DNA of 64,000 bases, taken from contig CAWKNC010000002.1 in NCBI GenBank assembly GCA_963851045.1, forward strand, positions 1,612,001 to 1,676,000. The letters are read 5' to 3'. This DNA comes from WHSW01 sp963851045. Lineage in GTDB: Bacteria; Actinomycetota; Thermoleophilia; Solirubrobacterales; 70-9. The position numbers and the translations under genes are program-made. Shown here piece by piece: positions 43,873-52,418 of this stretch. The notes under the pieces are model-generated. The model did no database searches. It saw only the letters and a list, made by a program, of their open reading frames with translations, and was not told where the DNA came from. Positions within the stretch are counted from its first letter, which is position 1. Each line of letters starts with the position of its first letter.

Positions 43873-45525
43873 TCAGGCCAGCTCGCGCTTGAGGACCTTG
43901 CCGGTGGCGTTCCGAGGGAGGGAATCGAGAAACTCGACCTCGCGAGGGACCTTGTAGCGCGCAAGGTTCTTCTTGACGTGGGCCTTGACGGCGTCCTCGT
44001 CGAGCGACTCGCCGTCGCCCAGGACGACAAAGGCCTTCAGCCGCTGGCCGAACTCATCGTCGTCGACGCCTATCACCGCGACCTCCTTGACCGAGTCGTG
44101 GCCGGCGAGCAGATCCTCAATCTCGCGCGGGAAGACGTTCTCGCCCCCGGAGACGATCATTTCGTCGTCGCGGCCGTCGAGGAACAGCCGTCCTGCCTCG
44201 TCGAAGTGCCCGACGTCACCGGAGGACAACAGGCCCTGGTATTCGTCCTTGCCGCCACCGCCGGTATAGCCCTCGAAGGCCATCTCATTGCCGACGAAGA
44301 CGCGCCCGGTCTCCCCCTCCTCGACCTCTGCGCTGCCCTCGTTGTCGACGATCTTGACCACCGTTCCGCGTGGAGGGAGTCCCGCGGTACCGGGCGCGGC
44401 GCGTAGGTCGGCAGGCGTTGCGATCGTCGCCCAGGCGACCTCGGTCGAGCCGTAGAGGTTGTAGAGGTTGTCGCCGAACTGATCCATCCACTTCTCGGCC
44501 AACGGACCGGGCAGCGCCGACCCGCTCGCCGCGGTGACTCGAAGGCTCGGCAGGTCGTATTTGTCGAGCGTCTCCTTCGGCAGCTGGAGGATGCGCTGCA
44601 TCATCACCGGGACAACGACGAGCGCGCTCGCCTCATGCTCGGCGATTGCCTTCAGCGTCTCCTCCGGATCGAACTTGCGCTGCAGCACGTACGTGGAGTT
44701 CAACGAGAGGCCGAGGACGAAGTGGGCGAAACCCCACGAGTGAAACAGCGGCGCGGCGATCACCGTCCTCTCGCCGGCGCGAAGCGGGATCCGCGAGAAC
44801 ATCGCGGCGAGCGGGCTCAGCGTGTCGGGCGCTGCGCGCTGGGCACCCTTCGGGGTGCCCGTCGTGCCCGAGGTCAAAATCACGAAGCGACCTGTTTCCT
44901 GCGGCGGCGAGAGCGGCGCGTCGTCAGCCTGCTCGATCAGATCGTCGGTGGTCATGTCGGCGCCGTTCGAGCCCTCGTCACTCCAGGCGACGAAGCGCTT
45001 GGCCTCGTCCTTTGCCTCGCCGAGAAGCTCGGAGAACTCGGCGTCGTAGATAAGGATCTCGGGACCCTCGCGCTCCATCACGTCGACGAGCTGGGGGCCC
45101 GAGAAGGCCGTGTTCATGTAGAGCCCGTGGGCGCCGAGCTTTGAGACCGCCAGCGTCGCGTCGACGAAACCGCGGTGGTTTCGAGTCATGATCGCGATGC
45201 CGTCGCCAGGCCCGACGCCCTCATCGGCGAGGGCCCGCGCCAGCGCGTTGGACCGACGGTCGAGCTCGCCGAAGGTCAGCTCGCCCTTCTCGTCGATCAG
45301 CCCGACATCGTCCGGATGCGTAATCGCCGCGCCGATGATCCCCGCCGCCGGTGAGGCGCCCCACCTGGCGAGCTCGCGAACGACACGGGCGAGCTTGTCG
45401 GGCCGCATCGGCCGAATGACCCCGGCCTCCGCCAGCGTTTTCAGGTTGAACGGGACGTCTGGCAGGGAGCCGAGCGAGCCGAGCTTGACGCGGCGAGCGA
45501 TGGCTTTGGGGCGATCGAAATCCAT
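43873..45525 (-). CDS. AMP-forming acyl-CoA ligase (FadD-like)
   Basis: A 550-residue adenylate-forming enzyme. P-loop-like motif: FVILTSGTTGTPKGAQRA. Then LYGSTEVAW (A5), SGDVGHFDEAGRLFLDGRDDEMIVSGGENVFP (A7-A8, shown here only as a region), and a C-terminal Lys in GKVLKREL (A10). It activates a carboxylic acid, probably a fatty acid, to acyl-AMP and acyl-CoA. It lies 9 bases after ispF and may be read from the same transcript. Confidence 0.94.
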   Translation of the reverse strand: MDFDRPKAIARRVKLGSLGSLPDVPFNLKTLAEAGVIRPMRPDKLARVVRELARWGASPAAGIIGAAITHPDDVGLIDEKGELTFGELDRRSNALARALADEGVGPGDGIAIMTRNHRGFVDATLAVSKLGAHGLYMNTAFSGPQLVDVMEREGPEILIYDAEFSELLGEAKDEAKRFVAWSDEGSNGADMTTDDLIEQADDAPLSPPQETGRFVILTSGTTGTPKGAQRAAPDTLSPLAAMFSRIPLRAGERTVIAAPLFHSWGFAHFVLGLSLNSTYVLQRKFDPEETLKAIAEHEASALVVVPVMMQRILQLPKETLDKYDLPSLRVTAASGSALPGPLAEKWMDQFGDNLYNLYGSTEVAWATIATPADLRAAPGTAGLPPRGTVVKIVDNEGSAEVEEGETGRVFVGNEMAFEGYTGGGGKDEYQGLLSSGDVGHFDEAGRLFLDGRDDEMIVSGGENVFPREIEDLLAGHDSVKEVAVIGVDDDEFGQRLKAFVVLGDGESLDEDAVKAHVKKNLARYKVPREVEFLDSLPRNATGKVLKRELA

Positions 45526-45534
45526 GCTGAGACC

Positions 45535-45996
45535 CTAGACGGAGTCGCTCGTGATGAGCGCCACTGCAATGCAGGCAATTCCCTCGCCACGGCCGGTGAA
45601 ACCCATGCCCTCGTTCGTCGTCGCCTTCACGCTCACCGGCGCGCCGATCACCTCGCTGAGACTGTTTTCGATCTCCGCCCGATGGGGTGCCAGCTTCGGT
45701 GATTCGCAGATGACGGAGGCGTCGACGTTGCCGACACGACCGTCGAGCATCCCAATGACCGTTCGCAGTAGATCGAGCGAGTCGGCATCCCGCCATTTCT
45801 CGTCGTCCGGCGGAAAGTGGGCGCCGAGATCCCCGAGGCCAGCTGCCCCGAGAAGCGCGTCGATGATCGCGTGTGTGATCACGTCGGCATCGGAGTGGCC
45901 CTCGAGCCCCTGTACGTGCTCGATCTCGATCCCGCCCAGGACAAGCCGGCGACCCTCGGCAAAGCGGTGGCTGTCGTAGCCGATTCCGACCCGCAT
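45535..45996 (-). CDS. ispF: 2-C-methyl-D-erythritol 2,4-cyclodiphosphate synthase
   Basis: A 153-residue trimeric enzyme of the non-mevalonate isoprenoid pathway. Zinc ligands Asp8 and His10 (GIGYDSHRF) and the His of the GHSDADVITHAIIDALLGA segment are present, along with CESPKLAPH and NVKATTNEG-like sequence (VKATTNEGMGFTGRGEGI). ATG 45996 touches the stop of the PHP gene. ispD is 3 kb away, separated by plus-strand genes, though the two are adjacent in many genomes. Confidence 0.96.
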   Translation of the reverse strand: MRVGIGYDSHRFAEGRRLVLGGIEIEHVQGLEGHSDADVITHAIIDALLGAAGLGDLGAHFPPDDEKWRDADSLDLLRTVIGMLDGRVGNVDASVICESPKLAPHRAEIENSLSEVIGAPVSVKATTNEGMGFTGRGEGIACIAVALITSDSV

Positions 45997-46820
45997 CAGC
46001 CGAGAGCCTCCCGGCGTCGCTCGCGGCCTTCGAAGACAGCGATCTCCTCGATGCCCCACTCGCGCAGGGTCTCCACGGCCCGCTCGTACTCGAAGCCGAG
46101 CTGCTCGGGCACGTGCGCGTCCGAGGACAGGGCGAACGTCGCCCCCGCGTCGAGACACATCTCGGCAAACGCGCGCGCCGGGTACTGCTCGGCCACCGGC
46201 TTTCGCCAGCCGGCGGTTGAGAACTCGACAGCGGTGTCGGTCTCGGCGATCGCGGCCACTGCCGGCTCGTAGTAAAAGCGCGGGTCGCGGGTGGGCGCGG
46301 GTCTTCCGTCACCCCAGACCTTGACCAGGTCGGGATGCGCTGCGATGTCGTAGAGGCCCGTCGCGATCGCCTCGGCGAGCGTGTCGAAGTAGAGCTTCCA
46401 GACACGATCCGGGTCGGAAACCGAGTCCCAGAGGTCGTAAACGTCGTCGTCAACGGCCTCGTTGCGGACGAAGTGCACCGACCCGACGACGTAGTCGAAG
46501 TCGTGGCTTTCGAGGACGTTCGCGATCCGGTCCTCGCGCCCGGTGACGAAATCCATCTCGATCCCCAGCCGCAAAGGAGTCGAGTCGACGAACTCGCAGT
46601 ACGCGGCCAGGTCGTCGCTCGCGTTCTGCTGCCAGAAGGGGTGGTCCCAGATCGTCAGCGCGTCGGTGAAGCGGTGGATGTGCTCGGAGACGCCTAGCTC
46701 GTTGATCCCGGCTGCGGAAGCGGCCGATGTGTAGCGCTCGACGTTGTGCTCGGTGAAGTACTCGTCCGGACTTGCATCAAGCTCATCGGGGCGCAGATGG
46801 ACGTGGTAGTCGGTCAGCAC
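45996..46820 (-). CDS. PHP-family phosphoesterase, histidinol-phosphatase-like (HisJ type)
   Basis: A 274-residue PHP-fold protein. Metal-binding motifs are MLTDYHVHL (His6, His8 region), SEHIHRF, GIEMDFV, VGSVHF, DIAAHPDL and LSSDAHVPEQLG. This set matches HisK/HisJ-type histidinol phosphatases, which make histidinol. No other his gene is nearby, so another phosphoester is possible. The 3' end touches the ispF start; the 5' end is divergent from the DUF389 gene by 21 bases. Confidence 0.9.
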   Translation of the reverse strand: MLTDYHVHLRPDELDASPDEYFTEHNVERYTSAASAAGINELGVSEHIHRFTDALTIWDHPFWQQNASDDLAAYCEFVDSTPLRLGIEMDFVTGREDRIANVLESHDFDYVVGSVHFVRNEAVDDDVYDLWDSVSDPDRVWKLYFDTLAEAIATGLYDIAAHPDLVKVWGDGRPAPTRDPRFYYEPAVAAIAETDTAVEFSTAGWRKPVAEQYPARAFAEMCLDAGATFALSSDAHVPEQLGFEYERAVETLREWGIEEIAVFEGRERRREALG

Positions 46821-46841
46821 GGGCGCTTACGCTACCCAGCG

Positions 46842-47861
46842 ATGGTTCACATGCGGATCGTGGCCCCGGCGAGCCATTGCGAACACGTACTCGAGCTGCT
46901 CGAGAATTCCCCGTCGGCCACGAACGTGATCTACCTGCCGGGTGCCGCGCGCAAGCCCGAGGGGGACGTGATCCTCTGTGATGTCGCACGCGAGGACGCC
47001 AGCGTGCTGGTCTCAGACCTGCGCGAGCTGAACGTCGACACCGAGGGCTCGATCGCGATCGAGCACATCGATTCAGCTATCTCGGCCGTTGCAGCTGCCG
47101 CCGAGAAGGCGGCGCGAGGTCATCCCGGCGATGCAGTGGTCTGGGAAGAGGTCGAGGCGCGTACATCGGAGAACATCGAGCTGAACGGCGTCTTCCTTGC
47201 GTTCATGGCGCTCGCGTGCATGATCGCCTCGGTCGGCATCTTCCTCGACTCCCCCATCCTGATCGTGGGTTCGATGATCGTGGGCCCGGAGTTCGGGCCT
47301 CTCGCCGGCCTTTGCGTCGCGCTCGTCCAACGGCGCCGCGACGTTGCAACGCGCTCGCTACGAGCGCTGGCCGTGGGCTTCCCGGTCGGAGTCGCCGCGG
47401 CGCTGACGCTCTCGCTGATCATCAGAGCGGTGGATCTGACTCCCGGCGATTTCGTCGTCGGCGAGCACCCACTCACCGACTTCATCTCGCATCCGGACGC
47501 GTTCTCGGCGCTCGTCGCCATGATCGCCGGATGCGCCGGCGTCCTTTCGCTGACCTCAGCGAAGTCCGGTGCGCTCATCGGCGTCCTCGTTTCGGTCACC
47601 ACCATCCCTGCCGCAGCCAACGTCGGCGTCGCCGCCGCATTTGCCGAGTGGAACGAGTTCGCGGGCGCCCTGCTTCAACTCGGTGTCAACCTCACCGGCA
47701 TCACTCTCGCGGGCGTCGCAACCCTCTACGTCCAAAGGCGCTTCTACGTCCGCCGCCGCCGCGCGCACCTCGACGACGCAGCGCGCGAGAGCGCCGGGCT
47801 ACCGCTCGGCCACAGTCGCCGCAGTCCCGACGCCAAGCCTGGCAAGCTGCCAGGCCAATGA
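46842..47861 (+). CDS. DUF389 (TIGR00341-like) membrane protein
   Basis: A 339-residue protein. The N-terminal 110 residues are a cytosolic ferredoxin-like domain (VHMRIVAPASHCEHVLELL). The core has about six helices with the DUF389 signature SPILIVGSMIVGPEFGPLAGLC and later LTSAKSGALIGVLVSVTTIPAAANVGVAAA. A short basic tail follows. The function of the family is not established; some members are suspected to be transporters or channels. ATG 46842 is used, though ATG 46851 is possible. It overlaps the next small gene by 4 bases. Confidence 0.9.
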   Translation: MVHMRIVAPASHCEHVLELLENSPSATNVIYLPGAARKPEGDVILCDVAREDASVLVSDLRELNVDTEGSIAIEHIDSAISAVAAAAEKAARGHPGDAVVWEEVEARTSENIELNGVFLAFMALACMIASVGIFLDSPILIVGSMIVGPEFGPLAGLCVALVQRRRDVATRSLRALAVGFPVGVAAALTLSLIIRAVDLTPGDFVVGEHPLTDFISHPDAFSALVAMIAGCAGVLSLTSAKSGALIGVLVSVTTIPAAANVGVAAAFAEWNEFAGALLQLGVNLTGITLAGVATLYVQRRFYVRRRRAHLDDAARESAGLPLGHSRRSPDAKPGKLPGQ

Positions 47862-48016
47862 GCCGCACCGCCACCGACCTCGGGCCCGTCTTTGCGATCT
47901 TCGCCGCCGTCACCGCGATCGCGGCGGCTCTCGGCGCCGCCAACTTCGCCACCGCGCTCAGCTTCGGCGTGATCGCGTTCTCGATCGCGCTCCTGTGGAC
48001 GATGGTGCGCGACTAG
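47858..48016 (+). CDS. Very small two-helix membrane protein
   Basis: A 52-residue protein starting at ATG 47858, whose start overlaps the DUF389 stop as ATGA. It holds two hydrophobic helices (VFAIFAAVTAIAAALGAANF and LSFGVIAFSIALLWTM) with a polar end. The coupling to DUF389 suggests a small subunit or assembly partner (inference). The family is not recognised. Confidence 0.6.
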   Translation: MSRTATDLGPVFAIFAAVTAIAAALGAANFATALSFGVIAFSIALLWTMVRD

Positions 48017-48073
48017 CCCAGGCCGGTGATAGCGTGGCCAAAGTAGCCAAACGCCAACAGATAAGGGGTCAGG

Positions 48074-48463
48074 ATGACTGAGACGCTCAAGGGTGCATGC
48101 TTGTGCGACGGCGTGGAGTACGAGGTGCAGGAACCGGAGTCGATGGGTTACTGCCATTGCACTCGCTGCCAGCGTTGGACGGGCTCGAGCCTCGCCGGCG
48201 TCGTTGTCGCCGAGCAGAACTTCAAGTTCACCAAGGGCGAGGAACTGGTCTCGACCTACGAGAGCGAGTTCGCTCCGCGCAACTTCTGCAGCAACTGCGG
48301 ATCGAGCCTCTACGACGATCTCGGCGGCAAGTACTTCGTCGCCGCGGGGCTGATGCGCGAGCTCGATATGGAGCCGGCCTTCCACCTCCAGGTCGCATAC
48401 AAGGCTGACTGGCACGAGATCGGCGGCGACGCGCCGCAGTTCGCGGAGGCCCCGCCGGACTAG
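48074..48463 (+). CDS. GFA/CENP-V-type zinc protein
   Basis: A 129-residue protein of the GFA family (named for glutathione-dependent formaldehyde-activating enzyme). Zinc ligands are Cys9 and Cys11 (GACLCDG), Cys27, Cys29 and Cys32 (YCHCTRCQ), and Cys72 and Cys75 (FCSNCGSS). The family's enzymatic role is doubtful in many members. It has a fair Shine-Dalgarno (AAGGGG) upstream of ATG 48074. Its stop shares CTAG with the convergent ispD stop. Confidence 0.92.
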   Translation: MTETLKGACLCDGVEYEVQEPESMGYCHCTRCQRWTGSSLAGVVVAEQNFKFTKGEELVSTYESEFAPRNFCSNCGSSLYDDLGGKYFVAAGLMRELDMEPAFHLQVAYKADWHEIGGDAPQFAEAPPD

Positions 48464-49125
48464 GCCAGCAAGGAGGCGGCGACAACCAGGTCCGCTTCCG
48501 TCGTCACCTTGAGGTTCGGGTGCGGTGACGCCTCGACGAGCACCGCACCCCCTCGCGCCTCTATCAGCATCGCATCGTCAGTCGCACTCGAGGCGGCCTC
48601 GACATCGTCGTGCGCTTCGCGTAGGAGGTTCGCGCGGAACACCTGCGGCGTCTGCGCCGACCAGAGCACCGATCGGTCGGGCGTCGCCACGATCCGCTCC
48701 CCCTCCACCCTCTTGACCGTGTCGACCAGTGGCGCTGCGGCGATGACGCCAGCGACCTCGGGCCGGCTCTCGAGCCTTGCGATCAGCGTCTCGATCAGCT
48801 GAGGTGTCAGCAACGGGCGGGCCGCATCGTGCACCGCGACGACCTCAGCACTGGCCGGGGCCTCAGCCAGCCCCAGTCCCACCGATTCAGCCCGCGAAGC
48901 ACCGCCCGCGACGACGATGACGTGCGTCGCCTCCGCAACGCCACCGGCGATCCGCTCGACCTCTTCCTCGGCGCCCGGTGGTGCCGCGACGACGATCAGC
49001 CCGACGCTAGGCGCCGCCGCGAAGGCGGCGACCGACCAGGCGAGCATCGGCCGCCCGGCGAGTTCGACGAGCGCCTTGGGACCGCCGGCTCCGAGCCTCT
49101 CTCCGGAGCCGGCGGCCGCAATCAG
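48460..49125 (-). CDS. ispD: 2-C-methyl-D-erythritol 4-phosphate cytidylyltransferase, start codon unclear
   Basis: A nucleotidyltransferase making CDP-methylerythritol: ALIAAAGSGERLGAGGPKALVELAG is the CTP loop, followed by VVAVHDAARPLLTPQ, APLVDTVKRV, and WSAQTPQVFR. No ATG, GTG or TTG exists in frame between the carD stop (49145) and the first motif. The frame stays open to 49353 inside carD. The only near start is CTG 49125, which removes two residues of the loop's strand. The true start may be CTG or a non-standard codon at about 49125-49140, or a base has been misread. Confidence 0.9.
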   Translation of the reverse strand: MIAAAGSGERLGAGGPKALVELAGRPMLAWSVAAFAAAPSVGLIVVAAPPGAEEEVERIAGGVAEATHVIVVAGGASRAESVGLGLAEAPASAEVVAVHDAARPLLTPQLIETLIARLESRPEVAGVIAAAPLVDTVKRVEGERIVATPDRSVLWSAQTPQVFRANLLREAHDDVEAASSATDDAMLIEARGGAVLVEASPHPNLKVTTEADLVVAASLLA

Positions 49126-49144
49126 TGCGACGGTTGGATGGCCT

Positions 49145-49723
49145 TCAGGCCGTGGCTGGTGCGCCGAAGCGCTCCTCCAGGAGGCCGTCGATGTACTCCT
49201 CGGCGCCGTCCTCGTCCTTATCGAGGGCGTACATGAACTCCGAGGCGAGGATCTTCTTGGCGCGGGTATACATCTGCTTCTCGCCCGTTGAGAGCCCCTT
49301 CTCCCACTCGCGGATCGCGAGGTTGCGGACGACTTCAGCGAGCTCGTACACATCGCCGGTCTTGATCTTCTCTCGGTTGTACTTGAACCGGCGATTCCAG
49401 TTCTTTGGCATCTCCGAGACCTCGCCGGTGAGCACGCTGATCACCTTGCGAACGGCCTCTTCGTCGATGACCCTGCGCAGGCCCGCGCGGTGGGCGTTGC
49501 ACGCCGGCACCATCACGGTCATGTCGTTGTGGAGGATCTTGATCGTGAGGTAGTCCTGCGACTCGCCCATCATGTCCCGCGACTCGCGCTTGAGCACCAC
49601 GCCTGCTCCGTGATGTGGATAGACGACGTTGTCGCCGACCTGGAACTCGCACACCGCGGGCTCGAGATCCTCGACCTCGCCGATGAGGTCCTCCTCCGTC
49701 TCCTCCAGTGCTGTGTCTGTGAT
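49145..49723 (-). CDS. carD: CarD/CdnL-type RNA polymerase-binding transcription factor
   Basis: The RID domain is clear: CEFQVGDNVVYPHHGAGVV, then YLTIKILHNDMTVMVPACN with the beta-subunit-binding face, followed by the helical DNA-contact domain (WNRRFKYNREKIKTGDVYELAEVVRNL-type) and a final helical bundle. CarD stabilises open promoter complexes, especially of rRNA genes, in mycobacteria. An ideal Shine-Dalgarno (49731-49736) lies 7 bases before an ATC at 49723, used here as the start. The first normal start in frame is GTG 49654, which gives a 169-residue form. It follows disA and precedes ispD. Confidence 0.92.
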   Translation of the reverse strand: MTDTALEETEEDLIGEVEDLEPAVCEFQVGDNVVYPHHGAGVVLKRESRDMMGESQDYLTIKILHNDMTVMVPACNAHRAGLRRVIDEEAVRKVISVLTGEVSEMPKNWNRRFKYNREKIKTGDVYELAEVVRNLAIREWEKGLSTGEKQMYTRAKKILASEFMYALDKDEDGAEEYIDGLLEERFGAPATA

Positions 49724-49730
49724 GTCTCTG

Positions 49731-49736
49731 CCTCCT
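49731..49736 (-). promoter_or_regulatory. Ribosome binding site upstream of carD
   Basis: AGGAGG on the minus strand, 7 bases before ATC 49723. Since no other codon within 15 bases could start carD, this site argues for initiation at ATC or for a misread ATG. Confidence 0.6.
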
Positions 49737-49743
49737 ACATAGA

Positions 49744-49766
49744 GACGGCCGCTCGGGGCGGCCGTC
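49744..49766 (-). other. Perfect hairpin between disA and carD
   Basis: Arms gacggccgc (49744-49752) and gcggccgtc (49758-49766) form a 9-base stem with a 5-base loop. It lies 3 bases after the disA stop and 7 bases before the carD ribosome site. There is no U-tract. It may be a weak terminator or a stem that sets the relative level of carD. Confidence 0.6.
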
Positions 49767-49769
49767 GGA

Positions 49770-50873
49770 TTACCGGTATCGGTCGACGATGTCGACCTCC
49801 TGAAGCCTGCGGATCCCCTCTCGGATCTCCCTTGCGCGGCCCGCGCCGACCCCGTCGACCAGCTCGAGGTCGACGTCCGACGCACTCACCAGCCCTTCGA
49901 GATCGCCGAAGTGGTTGACGACCTTCTGGGCAACCAGACGAGGTAGCCGCGGCACGCCGGAGAGCACCCGATAGCCGCGAGGGGCCACCGCGTACTCGAG
50001 CGTGTCGGTCTTGCGGTCGTATCCGAGCAGCTCAGCGAGCCGCCCGAAGTCGAGAAGCTCTGTGTGTTCGAGACCGCCGAGCTCGGCGAGCACGCGCTCG
50101 ACCTCGTTCTCGGCGTCAATCGTCGTGTAGTCGCGAACGAGCGCGGCACGCTCGGCCATCACGCCCATCACTGAATCCTCGAGCTGCATCTCGATCAGTC
50201 TGCCCTCGGCGCCTAGCTCGATGATGTACCGCTCGACCTCGGTGGCCATGCGAGTCACCAGCTCGGTGCGCTGCAGAACGGAGAGAACGTCGTGAAGGAC
50301 AACGCCGCCCGCAAACTCGAGCGCGGTCAGCCTCGATCCGGCCTGGTCGAGGCGGGCACGGTACTTCTCCAACGTCGCCAGGCCCTGGTTGGCCTTTGAG
50401 AGCACCGATGGGATGTCCTCGAGGATGTACTTGATGCCATCGACGTAGAGCGAGACCACGTCGCGCCGCTGCGAGATCGCGATGACCAGCGCCTTTGTCT
50501 GCTTCGAGACGCGCTCGGCCGTGCGGTGACGAGTACCGGTTTCCATCGAGAGGATCGTCGGATCGGGCATCAGCTGCACGTTCGCCCACAGGATTCGATC
50601 GGCCGAGGGCGGCAGCACGATTGCGCCGTCCATCTTCGCCACCTGGTAGAGCAGCCCGGGCGTGTAATCGACGTCGAGTCGAAGCCCTCCCGAGAACAAA
50701 AACGAAACCTCGTCCGGCTCGGCCAGCAAGAGCAGGCCACCGGTCCGCGCGTGGATGATGTTGTCGATGCCCTCGCGCAGCGGATTGCCGGGGGCAACCA
50801 TGTCGAGAGCGCGTAGAAGGCGGGGATCCTGGCGAGCCTCCAGCTCCGTCAACTCATCGACAGCGTGCGCCAC
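49770..50873 (-). CDS. disA: DNA integrity scanning protein DisA (diadenylate cyclase)
   Basis: A 367-residue octameric enzyme making cyclic di-AMP from ATP. The DAC domain carries MDGAIVL (Asp82-Gly83-Ala84) and TGTRHRTAERV (Arg115-His116-Arg117). A helical spine follows, and the C-terminal helix-hairpin-helix DNA-binding domain is present (SGVPRLPRLVAQKVVNHFG, VDGVGAGRAREIREG). The start is GTG 50873. It lies 75 bases after radA. DisA is inhibited at branched DNA, and RadA is a known partner in Bacillus. Confidence 0.97.
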   Translation of the reverse strand: MAHAVDELTELEARQDPRLLRALDMVAPGNPLREGIDNIIHARTGGLLLLAEPDEVSFLFSGGLRLDVDYTPGLLYQVAKMDGAIVLPPSADRILWANVQLMPDPTILSMETGTRHRTAERVSKQTKALVIAISQRRDVVSLYVDGIKYILEDIPSVLSKANQGLATLEKYRARLDQAGSRLTALEFAGGVVLHDVLSVLQRTELVTRMATEVERYIIELGAEGRLIEMQLEDSVMGVMAERAALVRDYTTIDAENEVERVLAELGGLEHTELLDFGRLAELLGYDRKTDTLEYAVAPRGYRVLSGVPRLPRLVAQKVVNHFGDLEGLVSASDVDLELVDGVGAGRAREIREGIRRLQEVDIVDRYR

Positions 50874-50925
50874 TTACACATTTTGGCAAAAGCCCTGCTT
50901 TCCAAGCATTCAGGCCAATTCCGCG

Positions 50926-50952
50926 TGGATAGCTCGGAATGGCGCTTGTCAA
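50926..50952 (-). promoter_or_regulatory. Possible promoter for disA
   Basis: A consensus TTGACA (50947-50952, minus strand) overlaps the radA stop. A TATCCA (50926-50931) follows after only 15 bases, shorter than usual. It could give disA-carD-ispD its own transcription within the radA-led operon. The evidence is weak. Confidence 0.3.
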
Positions 50953-52346
50953 GCGGCTGCGATTTCGCGCCCGCCAACCCGCCGTCGGGCCGCGGCGATT
51001 GCGCCTCGCAAAGAGGTCTCGGCGCGCAGCCCGTCGAGCGGTTCTGAGCCGCGCGGTCCGATCACCGGAGTCAGCCCGAACTTGACTGCCTCGGCCACTC
51101 GCCGGTCGTCGTGTGCGACGGGCCGCAGCTCCCCGGTCAGGCCAACTTCGCCAAAGCAGGCGAGCGGCCTGCCCTCTGTATCCGCCAGCGCTTCGCCGCG
51201 ATGGGCGGACGCAAGCGCGAGTGCAACGGCCAGGTCAGCACCGGGCTCGTCGACGCGAACGCCGCCAGCCACGTTCACGAAGACGTCGGCGCCTGCGAGC
51301 GAGGGGCCGCCGTGGCGCGCGAGCACGGCCAGGATCATCGCCAGCCGGTTTCGATCGATGCCGTTCGCGACGCGCCGCGGATGCTCGATCTCGGTCGGAG
51401 CAACCAAAGCCTGTACCTCGACCAGCAGCGGCCGCGTGCCCTCCATCGAGCACAGCACCACCGAACCCGGCGCCGCGCTCGCCTCCGCGACAAACCGCGC
51501 CGACGGATCGACCACCTCGACAAGCCCGCCGGAACGCATCTCGAAAACCCCCACCTCGCTCGTCGCGCCGAAACGGTTCTTGAGCGCGCGCAGCGTGCGG
51601 AAGCTGCGCTCGCGCTCGCCCTCGAAGAACAGCACGCAGTCGACCAGGTGCTCGAGCACTCGCGGGCCGGCGACGGCGCCGTCCTTGGTGACATGGCCGA
51701 CCAGGATCACGGCGCAGTCGAGCCGCTTCGCGACCTCCATGATCGCGCCAGCCGCCTCGCGAACCTGGCCGACGGACCCAGGAGCTCCCGTCAGGCCCTC
51801 GGTGTGAAGTGTCTGAATCGAGTCGATCACGCAGACAGCAGGGCGCTCGGCCTCGAGCGTCGCGACCACCGCCCCAAGCGATGTCTCGGCGAGGGCTGGG
51901 ACGCCAAGCGCCGTTTCGCCCAGTCGCTCAGCGCGGAGCTTGACCTGCGCTGTCGACTCCTCGCCCGAGACGTAGAGGACCTTGTGGCCGGCGCCGTGCA
52001 GGTTGCCAAGCGCCATGCCGGTGAGCGTCGACTTGCCGATCCCCGGCGAGCCGCCGAGGAGGACGAGTGAGCCCGGGACAAGCCCGCCACCCAGAACTCG
52101 GTCCAGCTCGTCGATGCCGGTCTCGAGCCGAGCCACCTTCGGGGCCGAGACATCCCGGAGCGCAATGGGCCTGCCGGGCGTGCGGCCTCCGCCGCCGCGC
52201 TTCGAGCTCTTGCCTGCTTTTGGCTCGGCCTTGGGCGCTTCAACCATCGTGTTCCAGCCGCCGCAGCCGGCACATCGTCCAGACCACGCCAGCGACTCGT
52301 GCCCGCACTCCTGGCAGAAGAACGACGATGCGGCGCGCGGCGACAT
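50949..52346 (-). CDS. radA: DNA repair protein RadA (Sms)
   Basis: A 465-residue DNA helicase of the RecA family acting in recombination-branch migration. The zinc finger is Cys11, Cys14, Cys25 and Cys28 (CQECGHE, GRCAGCGGW). Walker A is GGSPGIGKSTL. The RadA-specific KNRFG motif is in ALKNRFGATSEVG, and the C-terminal Lon-protease-like domain lacks protease residues (ADVFVNVAGGVRVDEPGADLAVALA region). Length is standard. It heads the radA-disA-carD-ispD group and is divergent from the secreted hydrolase. Confidence 0.97.
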   Translation of the reverse strand: MSPRAASSFFCQECGHESLAWSGRCAGCGGWNTMVEAPKAEPKAGKSSKRGGGGRTPGRPIALRDVSAPKVARLETGIDELDRVLGGGLVPGSLVLLGGSPGIGKSTLTGMALGNLHGAGHKVLYVSGEESTAQVKLRAERLGETALGVPALAETSLGAVVATLEAERPAVCVIDSIQTLHTEGLTGAPGSVGQVREAAGAIMEVAKRLDCAVILVGHVTKDGAVAGPRVLEHLVDCVLFFEGERERSFRTLRALKNRFGATSEVGVFEMRSGGLVEVVDPSARFVAEASAAPGSVVLCSMEGTRPLLVEVQALVAPTEIEHPRRVANGIDRNRLAMILAVLARHGGPSLAGADVFVNVAGGVRVDEPGADLAVALALASAHRGEALADTEGRPLACFGEVGLTGELRPVAHDDRRVAEAVKFGLTPVIGPRGSEPLDGLRAETSLRGAIAAARRRVGGREIAAA

Positions 52347-52418
52347 TGGGCGATCGTACGTATGGCGCCCGACGCATCAACTGGCGCACGTGTCGACTTC
52401 GTCAAGGAGGATGCGCTG

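Noticed and set aside
45221..46453. A 410-codon minus-strand open frame
   Set aside because: Ser/Arg/Thr-rich translation overlapping ispF, the PHP gene and the acyl-CoA ligase, all with clear motifs in another frame; a GC-rich shadow.
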